Part shown: one piece after another, positions 1 through 5,312 of the stretch
Layout: each line of letters begins with the position of its first letter
Position numbering within the stretch: position 1 is the stretch's first letter
Source of the DNA: Rickettsia typhi
GTDB lineage: Bacteria > Pseudomonadota > Gammaproteobacteria > Burkholderiales > Burkholderiaceae_C
Reading direction: 5' to 3'
Length of the DNA stretch: 7,924 nucleotides
NCBI GenBank assembly: GCA_943325485.2
Contig: CALPPP020000049.1
Location: 1 to 7,924, forward strand
Translations under genes and position numbers: made by a program
The notes under the pieces: generated by a model
What the model saw: the letters and a program-made list of their open reading frames with translations, nothing else
Database searches by the model: none
Told to the model about the DNA's origin: nothing

Positions 1-578
1 CCGAGAGCGGTGTGGCCGCAGGGGTGCGCCGCATCGAAGCGGTCACTGGCGCGAACGCCTTGGCCTATGTGCAAACCTTGGAGCGCACCGTTCAAGAGGC
101 GGCGGGCAGTTTGCGCACGCCGACCGCCGAGTTGAACCAACGCATCCACCAAGTGCTGGACCAAGTCAAAGGTTTGGAGAAAGAACTCGCTGCCCTCAAA
201 GGCAAGCTGGCGTCATCGCAAGGCGACGAGTTGAGCGGTCAAGCGGTGGAGTTGAAAGGCGTCAAGCTCTTGGCGGCCCGCTTGCCCGGGGCGGATGCCA
301 AAGCTTTGCGCGAAACCTTGGACAAGCTCAAAGACAAGCTCAAAACCGCGGTGGTGGTCTTGGCGAGCGTAGATGGCGACAAGGTGCAAATCGCTGCCGG
401 TGTCACCGCCGACACTTTGACCAAAGTCAAAGCGGGAGAGTTGGTGAATTTTGTCGCCCAGCAAGTGGGCGGCAAGGGCGGTGGCAAGCCCGACATGGCC
501 ATGGCCGGTGGCACACAGCCCGCTGGCTTGGATGCGGCGCTGGCCAGTGTGCAGGGTTGGGTGAGCGAGCGGCTTTAA
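1..578 (+). CDS. alaS: Alanyl-tRNA synthetase, C-terminal part (5' end outside window)
   Basis: This is the last 191 codons of AlaRS, the cytoplasmic enzyme that charges tRNA-Ala. The reading frame is open from base 3 and continues upstream of the window, so the GTG at 12 is an internal valine and not a start. The visible part opens with [16 protein letters not shown], the end of the editing domain. A charged, heptad-like stretch (about residues 40-70) forms the coiled-coil linker. The C-terminal DHHA1-type domain carries the glycine-rich signature [15 protein letters not shown] about 25 residues before the end, which is diagnostic of AlaRS. The gene ends convergently with trmB: the two stop codons share the palindrome TTAA at 575-578. 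No terminator with a convincing stem is visible. Confidence 0.95.
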   Translation, partial: ESGVAAGVRRIEAVTGANALAYVQTLERTVQEAAGSLRTPTAELNQRIHQVLDQVKGLEKELAALKGKLASSQGDELSGQAVELKGVKLLAARLPGADAKALRETLDKLKDKLKTAVVVLASVDGDKVQIAAGVTADTLTKVKAGELVNFVAQQVGGKGGGKPDMAMAGGTQPAGLDAALASVQGWVSERL

Positions 579-1276
579 GCTTTTTTAAACACCAAGTCCC
601 ACACGCCGTGGCCTAGTCGCAGGCCGCGGTTTTCAAACTTGGTCAAGGGCCGGTAGCTGGGTTGATCGGCATAGCCGTCTGTTCGGTTGCTGGCGTTGAC
701 CAAAGCGGGTTCTGCTTGCAACACCGACAAAATATGCTCAGCATAAGGTTGCCAGTCGGTGGCTACATGCAAATAGGCGCCAGTCTTCATACGCGGCAAC
801 AACTGATGCACAAAAGGCGCTTGAATCAGGCGGCGCTTGTGGTGGCGCAACTTGTGCCACGGGTCGGGAAAAAAGATATGCACCCCGTCCAAGCTGTGCT
901 CGCCCAACATGTGTTCCAACACTTCTACCGCGTCGTGTTGCAGGATGCGGATATTCCCCAGGTCTTGCTCGCCCACACGTTTGAGCAAAGCGCCTACACC
1001 CGGCTCATGGACTTCGCAGCACAAAAAATTGTCTTCAGGCCTGACAGCGGCAATGTGCGCGGTGGCGTCGCCCATGCCAAAGCCAATCTCCAAGATCAGC
1101 GGTGCCGAGCGGTCAAAAACAGCGACGGCGTCCAAGGCTTGTTGCTGAAACGGCAACACAAAACGCGGACCTAACTCTGCCAATGCCTTGGCCTGCCCCG
1201 TGGTGGTGCGACCGGCGCGGGTAACAAAGCTTTTGATGGTTTTGGGGTGGGTGATGTGGGCAGGCGGGGCGGTCAT
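575..1276 (-). CDS. trmB: tRNA (guanine-46-N7)-methyltransferase TrmB
   Basis: TrmB is a cytoplasmic SAM-dependent enzyme that makes m7G46 in the variable loop of tRNAs. Family signatures are complete: the SAM-binding LEIGFGMG at residues 62-69, [15 protein letters not shown] at about 135-149 (catalytic PDPW and tRNA-binding basic cluster), ATDW, and [17 protein letters not shown] near the C-terminus. Length is 233 aa, normal for the family. I chose the ATG at 1276, 16 bp after the gluQ stop. A TTG at 1303 would add nine residues and overlap gluQ by 11 bp, with no better ribosome binding site. The gene is downstream of gluQ and probably co-transcribed with it. Its stop codon overlaps that of alaS. 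Confidence 0.93.
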   Translation of the reverse strand: MTAPPAHITHPKTIKSFVTRAGRTTTGQAKALAELGPRFVLPFQQQALDAVAVFDRSAPLILEIGFGMGDATAHIAAVRPEDNFLCCEVHEPGVGALLKRVGEQDLGNIRILQHDAVEVLEHMLGEHSLDGVHIFFPDPWHKLRHHKRRLIQAPFVHQLLPRMKTGAYLHVATDWQPYAEHILSVLQAEPALVNASNRTDGYADQPSYRPLTKFENRGLRLGHGVWDLVFKKA

Positions 1277-1292
1277 GAAGGGATTATCTGCC

Positions 1293-2156
1293 TCAGATTT
1301 CAAATGCGGCCCAATGCATCAGGGCTTGCTCACACCTTCCTTCAAAAGCCGGCAAGCCAAGCACTTTGGCGGCAGCATTCAACGCAGCGATCGGGCTGCT
1401 TAAGTCCAGCGCTTGTGCGCCGTTTTGCTTACTGAGTTTTTCGCCTTCGGCGCCCAGTACCAGCGGTGTATGCATATAAGCAGGGGTGGGCAAACCCAGC
1501 GCTAGTTGCAGCAGCATTTGGCGTGGCGTGTTGTCAGCCAAATCCGCGCCCCGCACCACATGGGTGATGTTTTGAAACGCATCATCCACCACCACCGCCA
1601 GTTGGTATGCCCACAGGCCATCTGCGCGTTTGAGCACAAAGTCGCCCACCTCTTGCGCAACATCTTGCTGTTGTCTGCCAAGCCATCGGTCTTGCCACAC
1701 CCAAGGCGTTGGCAGTGCCAAATCGGCCATGACCTTTTGCACGTTCAAGCGCCATGCACGGGCGGCTTTGCCCTTCAAGCCTTCTCGGCATGTGCCGGGG
1801 TAGACCGCCGCGCTGTGGCGAGGGCGTTCACCTTGCGCATCTTCAATCTCTTTGCGAGAGCAAGCGCAGGCATACGCCCAGCCCTTGGTCACCAAACTCT
1901 CTAGGGCATGTTGGTAGGCAGCCCCGCGTGTCGATTGGTAAAGGACTTCGCTGTTTGGCAGCAAGCCGCAATCAGCCAATTGTTTCAAGATGATGTCATC
2001 CGCGCCAGCCACGCAGCGAGGCGTATCAAGGTCTTCGATGCGCACCTGCCATAGCCCCCCGTGATGACGCGTATCCAGCCAACTGGCCAGTGCCGCAACC
2101 AAAGAACCGGCGTGCAAAGGGCCGGTTGGAGAGGGGGCGAAGCGTCCTATGTACAT
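1293..2156 (-). CDS. gluQ: Glutamyl-Q tRNA(Asp) synthetase (GluQ-RS)
   Basis: GluQ-RS is a shortened paralogue of glutamyl-tRNA synthetase that lacks the anticodon-binding domain. It activates glutamate and attaches it to queuosine at position 34 of tRNA-Asp. At 287 aa it has the expected size. Visible features: [13 protein letters not shown] at residues 6-18 (HIGH-type motif as HAGS), RIEDLDTPR at 39-47, a zinc site Cys97-x-Cys99 with Tyr119-x3-Cys123, and KLSKQ at 240-244 in place of KMSKS. The ATG at 2156 is the only sensible start because the [12 protein letters not shown] beginning matches the family. The gene diverges from the antenna operon, and no clear promoter of its own is visible in the shared 212-bp gap. 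trmB follows 16 bp downstream. Confidence 0.93.
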   Translation of the reverse strand: MYIGRFAPSPTGPLHAGSLVAALASWLDTRHHGGLWQVRIEDLDTPRCVAGADDIILKQLADCGLLPNSEVLYQSTRGAAYQHALESLVTKGWAYACACSRKEIEDAQGERPRHSAAVYPGTCREGLKGKAARAWRLNVQKVMADLALPTPWVWQDRWLGRQQQDVAQEVGDFVLKRADGLWAYQLAVVVDDAFQNITHVVRGADLADNTPRQMLLQLALGLPTPAYMHTPLVLGAEGEKLSKQNGAQALDLSSPIAALNAAAKVLGLPAFEGRCEQALMHWAAFEI

Positions 2157-2189
2157 GGAATAGTGATTATTTTCAATGGCTTAGAGTGA

Positions 2190-2209
2190 CATTGGACTTT
2201 AACCCAATG
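2190..2209. repeat. Inverted repeat CATTGG-N8-CCAATG upstream of puc promoter
   Basis: Perfect 6-bp arms (2190-2195 and 2204-2209) are separated by 8 bp. A third copy of the half-site, CAATGG, lies at 2174-2179. If the start of transcription is near 2271 (inferred from the proposed -10 box), the repeat is centred about 71 bp upstream, a usual place for an activator. No regulator is identified, and it could also belong to gluQ control. Confidence 0.35.
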
Positions 2210-2224
2210 GTAAACCCCTAAGTA

Positions 2225-2242
2225 TGTAAATTTAGATTGACA
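2225..2242. promoter_or_regulatory. PpsR/CrtJ operator, site 1 (TGT-N12-ACA)
   Basis: TGT at 2225-2227 and ACA at 2240-2242 are separated by exactly 12 bp, the known binding pattern of the photosynthesis regulator PpsR/CrtJ. The right end of the site is TTGACA, a perfect sigma-70 -35 hexamer, so protein bound here would cover the promoter. The site is 126 bp upstream of pucB. The regulator itself is not in the window. Confidence 0.8.
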
Positions 2243-2264
2243 GATTAAGATGTAAACTTAAAAT
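2237..2264 (+). promoter_or_regulatory. Sigma-70 promoter of the puc operon
   Basis: The -35 box TTGACA (2237-2242) is perfect, the spacer is 16 bp, and the -10 box is TAAAAT (2259-2264; one mismatch to TATAAT). Transcription would start near 2271, giving a leader of about 98 nt before pucB. The -35 lies in PpsR site 1 and the -10 lies inside site 2. The start point is predicted, not measured. Confidence 0.65.
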
Positions 2265-2268
2265 AACA
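2251..2268. promoter_or_regulatory. PpsR/CrtJ operator, site 2 (TGT-N12-ACA)
   Basis: TGT at 2251-2253 and ACA at 2266-2268 have the exact 12-bp spacing. The gap to site 1 is 8 bp (2243-2250), the arrangement known for cooperative binding of two CrtJ/PpsR dimers in purple bacteria. Both sites begin TGTAAA, forming a 26-bp-period direct repeat. The site covers the predicted -10 box. Confidence 0.8.
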
Positions 2269-2304
2269 CTGAGAAAGTAGGGATTTAAGAATTTGTGGCC
2301 ATGG

Positions 2305-2338
2305 GGGTCATAAATAACCCTCGTGCGGGTTCAGCACG
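2305..2338 (+). promoter_or_regulatory. Overlapping hairpins in the pucB leader RNA
   Basis: Several short perfect stems compete here. AACCC (2316-2320) pairs with GGGTT (2327-2331). CGTGC (2322-2326) pairs with GCACG (2334-2338). GGGT (2305-2308) pairs with ACCC (2317-2320). The second stem uses the loop of the first, so they exclude each other or form a very tight pseudoknot (its last linker would be only 2 nt). The structure ends 16 nt before the pucB ribosome binding site. Stems of 4-5 bp can occur by chance. Confidence 0.3.
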
Positions 2339-2368
2339 GACGTGAAGATCTTTCAAGGAGATAACAAC

Positions 2369-2515
2369 ATGTCAGACAAAGTAGGGCCAACAGGCCTCAC
2401 AGAAGCCGAGTCAGAAGAGATTCATCGGCACCTCATCCAGGGAACTCAAATCTTTGGAATGATTGCCGCGCTGGCGCATTTGCTTGCGTACATCTACTCC
2501 CCTTGGCTGAAATAA
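2369..2515 (+). CDS. pucB: Light-harvesting 2 complex beta chain
   Basis: A 48-aa antenna apoprotein of the inner membrane that, with PucA, binds bacteriochlorophyll and carotenoid in the peripheral LH2 ring. Layout: a short polar cytoplasmic N-terminus with the family signature GLTEAESEEIH (residues 9-19), one membrane helix (about 22-43), and the terminal SPWLK. His37 (in LAHLLA) is the expected axial ligand of the ring bacteriochlorophyll, and His19 is the conserved upstream His. LIQGTxxF and xxPWL favour LH2 beta over LH1 beta (PufB). Unusually, Gln27 stands where LH2 beta chains normally have the Arg of GTRxF that contacts B800. The ATG follows a strong AAGGAG (2355-2360) by 8 nt. pucA starts 12 bp after the stop. 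Confidence 0.92.
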   Translation: MSDKVGPTGLTEAESEEIHRHLIQGTQIFGMIAALAHLLAYIYSPWLK

Positions 2516-2527
2516 TAGGAGCACCAC

Positions 2528-2719
2528 ATGATCTACGGAAAAATTTGGACAGTGGTCAAGCCCTCAGTGGGCATTCCTATTTTCATCGCTGCAGTCGCTA
2601 TTGCATCGTTCTCGGTGCATTTGGCGCTGACCCTCAACACCACTTGGGTCAAGAAATTCCTGAATGGCAGTGCGGCGACAGCTGCGGTCACACAGACCGT
2701 TGCGACGCCGACGGCTTAA
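2528..2719 (+). CDS. pucA: Light-harvesting 2 complex alpha chain, B800-820-like
   Basis: A 63-aa antenna apoprotein, partner of PucB. The N-terminus (GKIWTVVKPSVGIP, residues 4-17) is typical LH2 alpha; the start Met is the residue that ligates B800 in solved structures. One membrane helix spans about 13-36, with His31 (SVHLAL) as ligand of the ring bacteriochlorophyll. After TTW (38-40) comes VKKFLNG: residues 44-45 are Phe-Leu instead of Tyr-Trp or Tyr-Tyr, which removes the hydrogen bonds that red-shift B850. The C-terminus has an Ala/Thr/Val tail of about 16 residues after NG; extended tails are known in Rubrivivax-type alpha chains. Ribosome binding site AGGAG (2517-2521), 6 nt before ATG. 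A strong terminator follows the stop by 20 bp. Confidence 0.93.
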   Translation: MIYGKIWTVVKPSVGIPIFIAAVAIASFSVHLALTLNTTWVKKFLNGSAATAAVTQTVATPTA

Positions 2720-2739
2720 GTTCGGGTATTTCATTTAGG

Positions 2740-2775
2740 ATGGACCGGATGGCTTGTCTTTCCGGTCCATTTTTT
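2740..2775 (+). terminator. Intrinsic terminator/attenuator between pucA and pucC
   Basis: A perfect 10-bp stem, ATGGACCGGA (2740-2749) with TCCGGTCCAT (2761-2770), has an 11-nt loop and is followed by five more T (2771-2775). This is a textbook Rho-independent terminator. It should make most transcripts stop after pucBA, so that pucC and the small gene behind it are read only by leakage, matching the need for many antenna chains and few assembly proteins. Confidence 0.9.
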
Positions 2776-2777
2776 AT

Positions 2778-4139
2778 ATGACTGGGTCTTCCAAACTCTC
2801 TCGTGGTTGGCTGCATATCAGCCTGAAGTTCCTGCCTTTCGCTGACGCAGCCACCGATACGCTGCCACTAAGCCGGCTTTTACGTTTATCGCTTTTTCAA
2901 ATTTCTGTAGGCATGGCTTTGGCCATGCTGATTGGTACCCTCAACCGCGTCATGATCGTCGAGCTCAAAGTACCCGCTGCTTTGGTGGCCATCATGATTG
3001 CTTTGCCTTTGCTGTTTGCACCTTTTCGTGCCCTGATAGGTTTTCGCTCTGACCACCACCGCTCGGCCTTGGGCTGGCGTCGCGTTCCGTATATTTGGAT
3101 GGGCACTTTGCTGCAGTTTGGTGGTTTTGCCATCATGCCCTTTGCTTTGCTCGTCTTGGGTCGCTTAGGACAGTCTGCCCATGCCCCAGATTGGGTGGGC
3201 CATTTGGCAGCAGGAGTCGCTTTTCTGTTGGTGGGTGCAGGTATGCACACCACCCAAACGGCTGGCTTGGCATTGGCCACCGATTTATCTCCCCCCGAGT
3301 CCCGCCCCAAAGTGGTGGGCTTGATGTACTTCATGCTGTTGATCGGCATGATTCTCAGCGCCTTGTTGTTTGGCTATTGGTTGCGTGACTTTTCACCTGG
3401 CGCTTTGATCCGATCGGTACAAGCCGCCGCCGTGTTGACCTTGGTGCTCAACATCACCGCCTTGTGGAAACAAGAAGCCCGCACAAGGCGATTGGGCGAC
3501 CCGCACGAGGAAGATGTGGACTTTGTGGCTGCCATGAAGCACTTCACCCAAGGTGAGCATGCGCTCAGGCGTTTGCTGGCGGTGGGTGTGGGCACCATGG
3601 CGTTCAGCATGGGCGATGTGTTGCTAGAACCCTTTGGCGGCGAAATTTTGCATTTAGAGGTGTCTGATACCACCTTATTGACAGCCTTGTTGGCCTTGGG
3701 TGGCTTAACGGGTTTTGCTTGGGCTTCGCGGGTGCTTGGCCGAGGCGCCGACCCGTTTCGCATGGCTTGCGCTGGCGTATGGGTCGGCATTCCTGCTTTC
3801 TTGGCGGTGTTGGTGTCGGCACCCCAAGCCTCGTTGCTGCTATTCGCCTTGGGTACCTTGATGATTGGCTTTGGTGCGGGTTTGTTTGGTCATGGCACCT
3901 TGACCGCCACCATGAACCATGCCCCCCCAGGTCAGGCTGGTTTGGCCTTGGGCGCTTGGGGTGCTATGCAGGCCACCGCCGCCGGTTTGGCCATGGGTTT
4001 GGGCGGTATCATTCGCGACTTGATGGCTTTGGTGGTGGATTCTGGAACGGCTTACGCCTTTGTGTACAGCCTCGAAGTAGTTTTGTTGCTCATCACCCTT
4101 TATGCCATGTATCCGCTCATCGCCAAAAAAGTTCGCTAA
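2778..4139 (+). CDS. pucC: LH2 assembly protein PucC (BCD-family MFS membrane protein)
   Basis: A polytopic inner-membrane protein of the PucC/LhaA/bacteriochlorophyll-delivery family (Pfam PUCC), needed for assembly of the antenna, presumably by delivering pigment or chaperoning alpha/beta pairs. The protein has 453 aa and about 12 hydrophobic segments. Family marks include KFLPFADAATDTLPL at 17-31, RLLRLSLFQISVGM, GTLNRVMIVEL at 53-63, APFRALIGFRSD at 81-92, LGWRRVPYIWMGTLLQFGG, and GHGTLTATMNHAPP late in the protein. The ATG at 2778 gives the family's normal N-terminus. It lies 2 nt after the T-run of the terminator and has no ribosome binding site. A TTG at 2754 would start inside the hairpin loop. 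The gene could in part be LhaA by homology, but pucBA next to it makes PucC the best name. Confidence 0.93.
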   Translation: MTGSSKLSRGWLHISLKFLPFADAATDTLPLSRLLRLSLFQISVGMALAMLIGTLNRVMIVELKVPAALVAIMIALPLLFAPFRALIGFRSDHHRSALGWRRVPYIWMGTLLQFGGFAIMPFALLVLGRLGQSAHAPDWVGHLAAGVAFLLVGAGMHTTQTAGLALATDLSPPESRPKVVGLMYFMLLIGMILSALLFGYWLRDFSPGALIRSVQAAAVLTLVLNITALWKQEARTRRLGDPHEEDVDFVAAMKHFTQGEHALRRLLAVGVGTMAFSMGDVLLEPFGGEILHLEVSDTTLLTALLALGGLTGFAWASRVLGRGADPFRMACAGVWVGIPAFLAVLVSAPQASLLLFALGTLMIGFGAGLFGHGTLTATMNHAPPGQAGLALGAWGAMQATAAGLAMGLGGIIRDLMALVVDSGTAYAFVYSLEVVLLLITLYAMYPLIAKKVR

Positions 4140-4176
4140 CATTCAGCCTCATTTTTTTAAACCAAGGAGACACACC

Positions 4177-4269
4177 ATGCAAATACACCACATCCTATTG
4201 ATTATGTGGGTCGTTTTGATGTTGTTTATGTTGGCCAATTGGTTCAACAAGCCCTATAAGAAAAAGTAA
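4177..4269 (+). CDS. 30-aa single-helix membrane protein, candidate antenna accessory subunit
   Basis: I do not recognise this protein. It is an ATG-started frame of 30 codons ending in TAA, preceded by a very strong AAGGAGA (4164-4170) with 6-nt spacing, as good as that of pucB. The product is MQIHH, then one continuous hydrophobic helix (about 6-23, rich in Met, Leu, Val and Trp), then NKPYKKK. Four lysines at the C-terminus predict a cytoplasmic C-terminus and periplasmic N-terminus, opposite to the alpha and beta chains. It lies 37 bp after pucC, the same strand, with no convincing terminator between, so it is probably the last gene of the puc operon. Gamma-like helices are known in some LH2 rings and small extra helices in LH1; a role of that kind here is inference only. 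Confidence 0.7.
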   Translation: MQIHHILLIMWVVLMLFMLANWFNKPYKKK

Positions 4270-4274
4270 ATCCT

Positions 4275-5312
4275 TTAGGCTGGCGTTTGTAGGCTGAGCG
4301 CCAGACTCAGCCCGCTGATAAAAGCGTCTTCGACACGGTGACCGATCAGCCAGTCACCGCACAGTCCTATGTGTTGCTCGTCGTCCCAGAAAAAAGCTTG
4401 CCCAGCAGGTTTCAAGGTTTTCGCGTAACGCCACAGATGGATTTGCCTGAACCCCGGCTCTGCCCTGATACCCGTTAGTTCCGCAAACGCTTTCAATAAC
4501 TTGGCCTCGACTCGGGCTTCATCGTCTTCTACATGCTCTTGCGACCACTCGGCGCTGGCTTGCACTGTCCAGCGTTCTATCGGAGAGCGGCCGGGCTTGG
4601 AAGATTCACGCGCCACCCATGCGATGCGGTGGTGGGTGCTTTGCGCCACATTCCATTGGGGACCCATTTGCCCAAGCCCTGGTTGCACCAAGGGGAAGGC
4701 CAGCATCAGCGTCCAGCAAGGAGCGACGCTCACGGCCTCGGTGGCTGCCAAAGCTTTGAATTGCGCCGCAGGTGCGCCAGACTGGCGCAGCAAATAGGCC
4801 GCTTGCACATTGGGAATGGCCAAGACCACGCTGTCAAAGCTGCCCAGCACTTTGTCGTCAGCGCTTACCAACTGCCATTGCTTGGCTTGTCGGCGCAGGG
4901 CTTTGACGCTGGTATTGAAGTGGAGCGCACCGGCATCGGCCAATGGCTGGGCCCAGTGCCGAACCACAACATTCATGGCAGGTGCACCCACAAAATGCAG
5001 CTCGCGCGGCGGCTTGGGCACTTCGATCACCCTGCCCAGCGGGTCACGTACTTGGACTGAGCTGGCGCTCCAAGGTTTGCACAAAGCTTGTGTGCCAGGG
5101 ACCTCGTTCAAGGCTTTCATGAAGCGTTCATCGCGCACCGTGAAATATTGGGCGCCGTGGTCAAAGCCGCCGTAGGGCGTGTCACGGGTGGCCATGCGGC
5201 CTCCAGCGCCCTTGCTCTTTTCAAATACGCTGACGTGGTGACCAGCTTGGACCAAGGTTCTTGCGGCGGTGATGCCGGCCATGCCAGCACCGATGACAGC
5301 GATTTTTTTCAT
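4275..5312 (-). CDS. Renalase-like NAD(P)/FAD-dependent oxidoreductase
   Basis: A 345-aa flavoprotein of the predicted NAD/FAD-dependent oxidoreductase group (COG3380-type, renalase-like). It starts with a Rossmann FAD-binding motif, IAVIGAGMAGITAARTL, the acidic end VFEKSKGAGGRMATR (Glu about 31 binds the ribose of FAD), and GGFDHGAQYFTVRD. The C-terminal IGLCGDWLIGHRVEDAFISG is the second FAD-contacting motif. No signal peptide or membrane helix, so it is likely cytoplasmic. The substrate is unknown; amine oxidation or NAD(P)H-isomer repair as in renalase are possible. Its ATG overlaps the stop codon of the upstream LysR gene (ATGA, 5309-5312), so translation is coupled. It converges on the puc operon, whose last stop is only 5 bp away. 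Confidence 0.85.
   Translation of the reverse strand: MKKIAVIGAGMAGITAARTLVQAGHHVSVFEKSKGAGGRMATRDTPYGGFDHGAQYFTVRDERFMKALNEVPGTQALCKPWSASSVQVRDPLGRVIEVPKPPRELHFVGAPAMNVVVRHWAQPLADAGALHFNTSVKALRRQAKQWQLVSADDKVLGSFDSVVLAIPNVQAAYLLRQSGAPAAQFKALAATEAVSVAPCWTLMLAFPLVQPGLGQMGPQWNVAQSTHHRIAWVARESSKPGRSPIERWTVQASAEWSQEHVEDDEARVEAKLLKAFAELTGIRAEPGFRQIHLWRYAKTLKPAGQAFFWDDEQHIGLCGDWLIGHRVEDAFISGLSLALSLQTPA

Noticed and set aside
571..590. Possible bidirectional terminator (AAGCTTTTTT) at the alaS/trmB junction
   Set aside because: The T-run is there but the best stem is 3-4 bp, so there is no convincing hairpin.
662..1174. Open frame of 170 codons on the + strand
   Set aside because: It is the antisense shadow of trmB, which has complete family motifs; the + frame shows no recognisable domain.
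2157..2368. FNR/FnrL box (TTGAT-N4-ATCAA) in the puc control region
   Set aside because: No such palindrome is present; ATTGACAGATTAAG is too far from the pattern.
2369..2719. Calling the two antenna genes LH1 (pufBA)
   Set aside because: The alpha chain begins GKIWTVVKP and has VHLAL with TTW, which is LH2; the beta chain has LIxGTxxF; pucC follows and no pufLM is present.
2754..2777. TTG at 2754 as the start of pucC
   Set aside because: It would add eight residues not expected in the family and lies in the terminator loop. It is kept only as an alternative.
4139..4160. T-run after pucC as a terminator separating it from the 30-aa gene
   Set aside because: Only a 3-bp GCT/AGC stem precedes the T-run, too weak, so the two genes are treated as one operon.
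4280..4312. Stems GGCTGAG/CTCAGCC (4292-4298 and 4306-4312) and CTGGCG/CGCCAG (4280-4285 and 4299-4304) after the 30-aa gene
   Set aside because: They lie in the coding end of the convergent flavoenzyme and no T-run follows on either strand. They could slow both transcripts but are not called as a terminator.
4533..5060. Open frame of 175 codons on the + strand
   Set aside because: It is antisense to the flavoenzyme, whose FAD motifs are intact at both ends; no domain or ribosome binding site supports the + frame.
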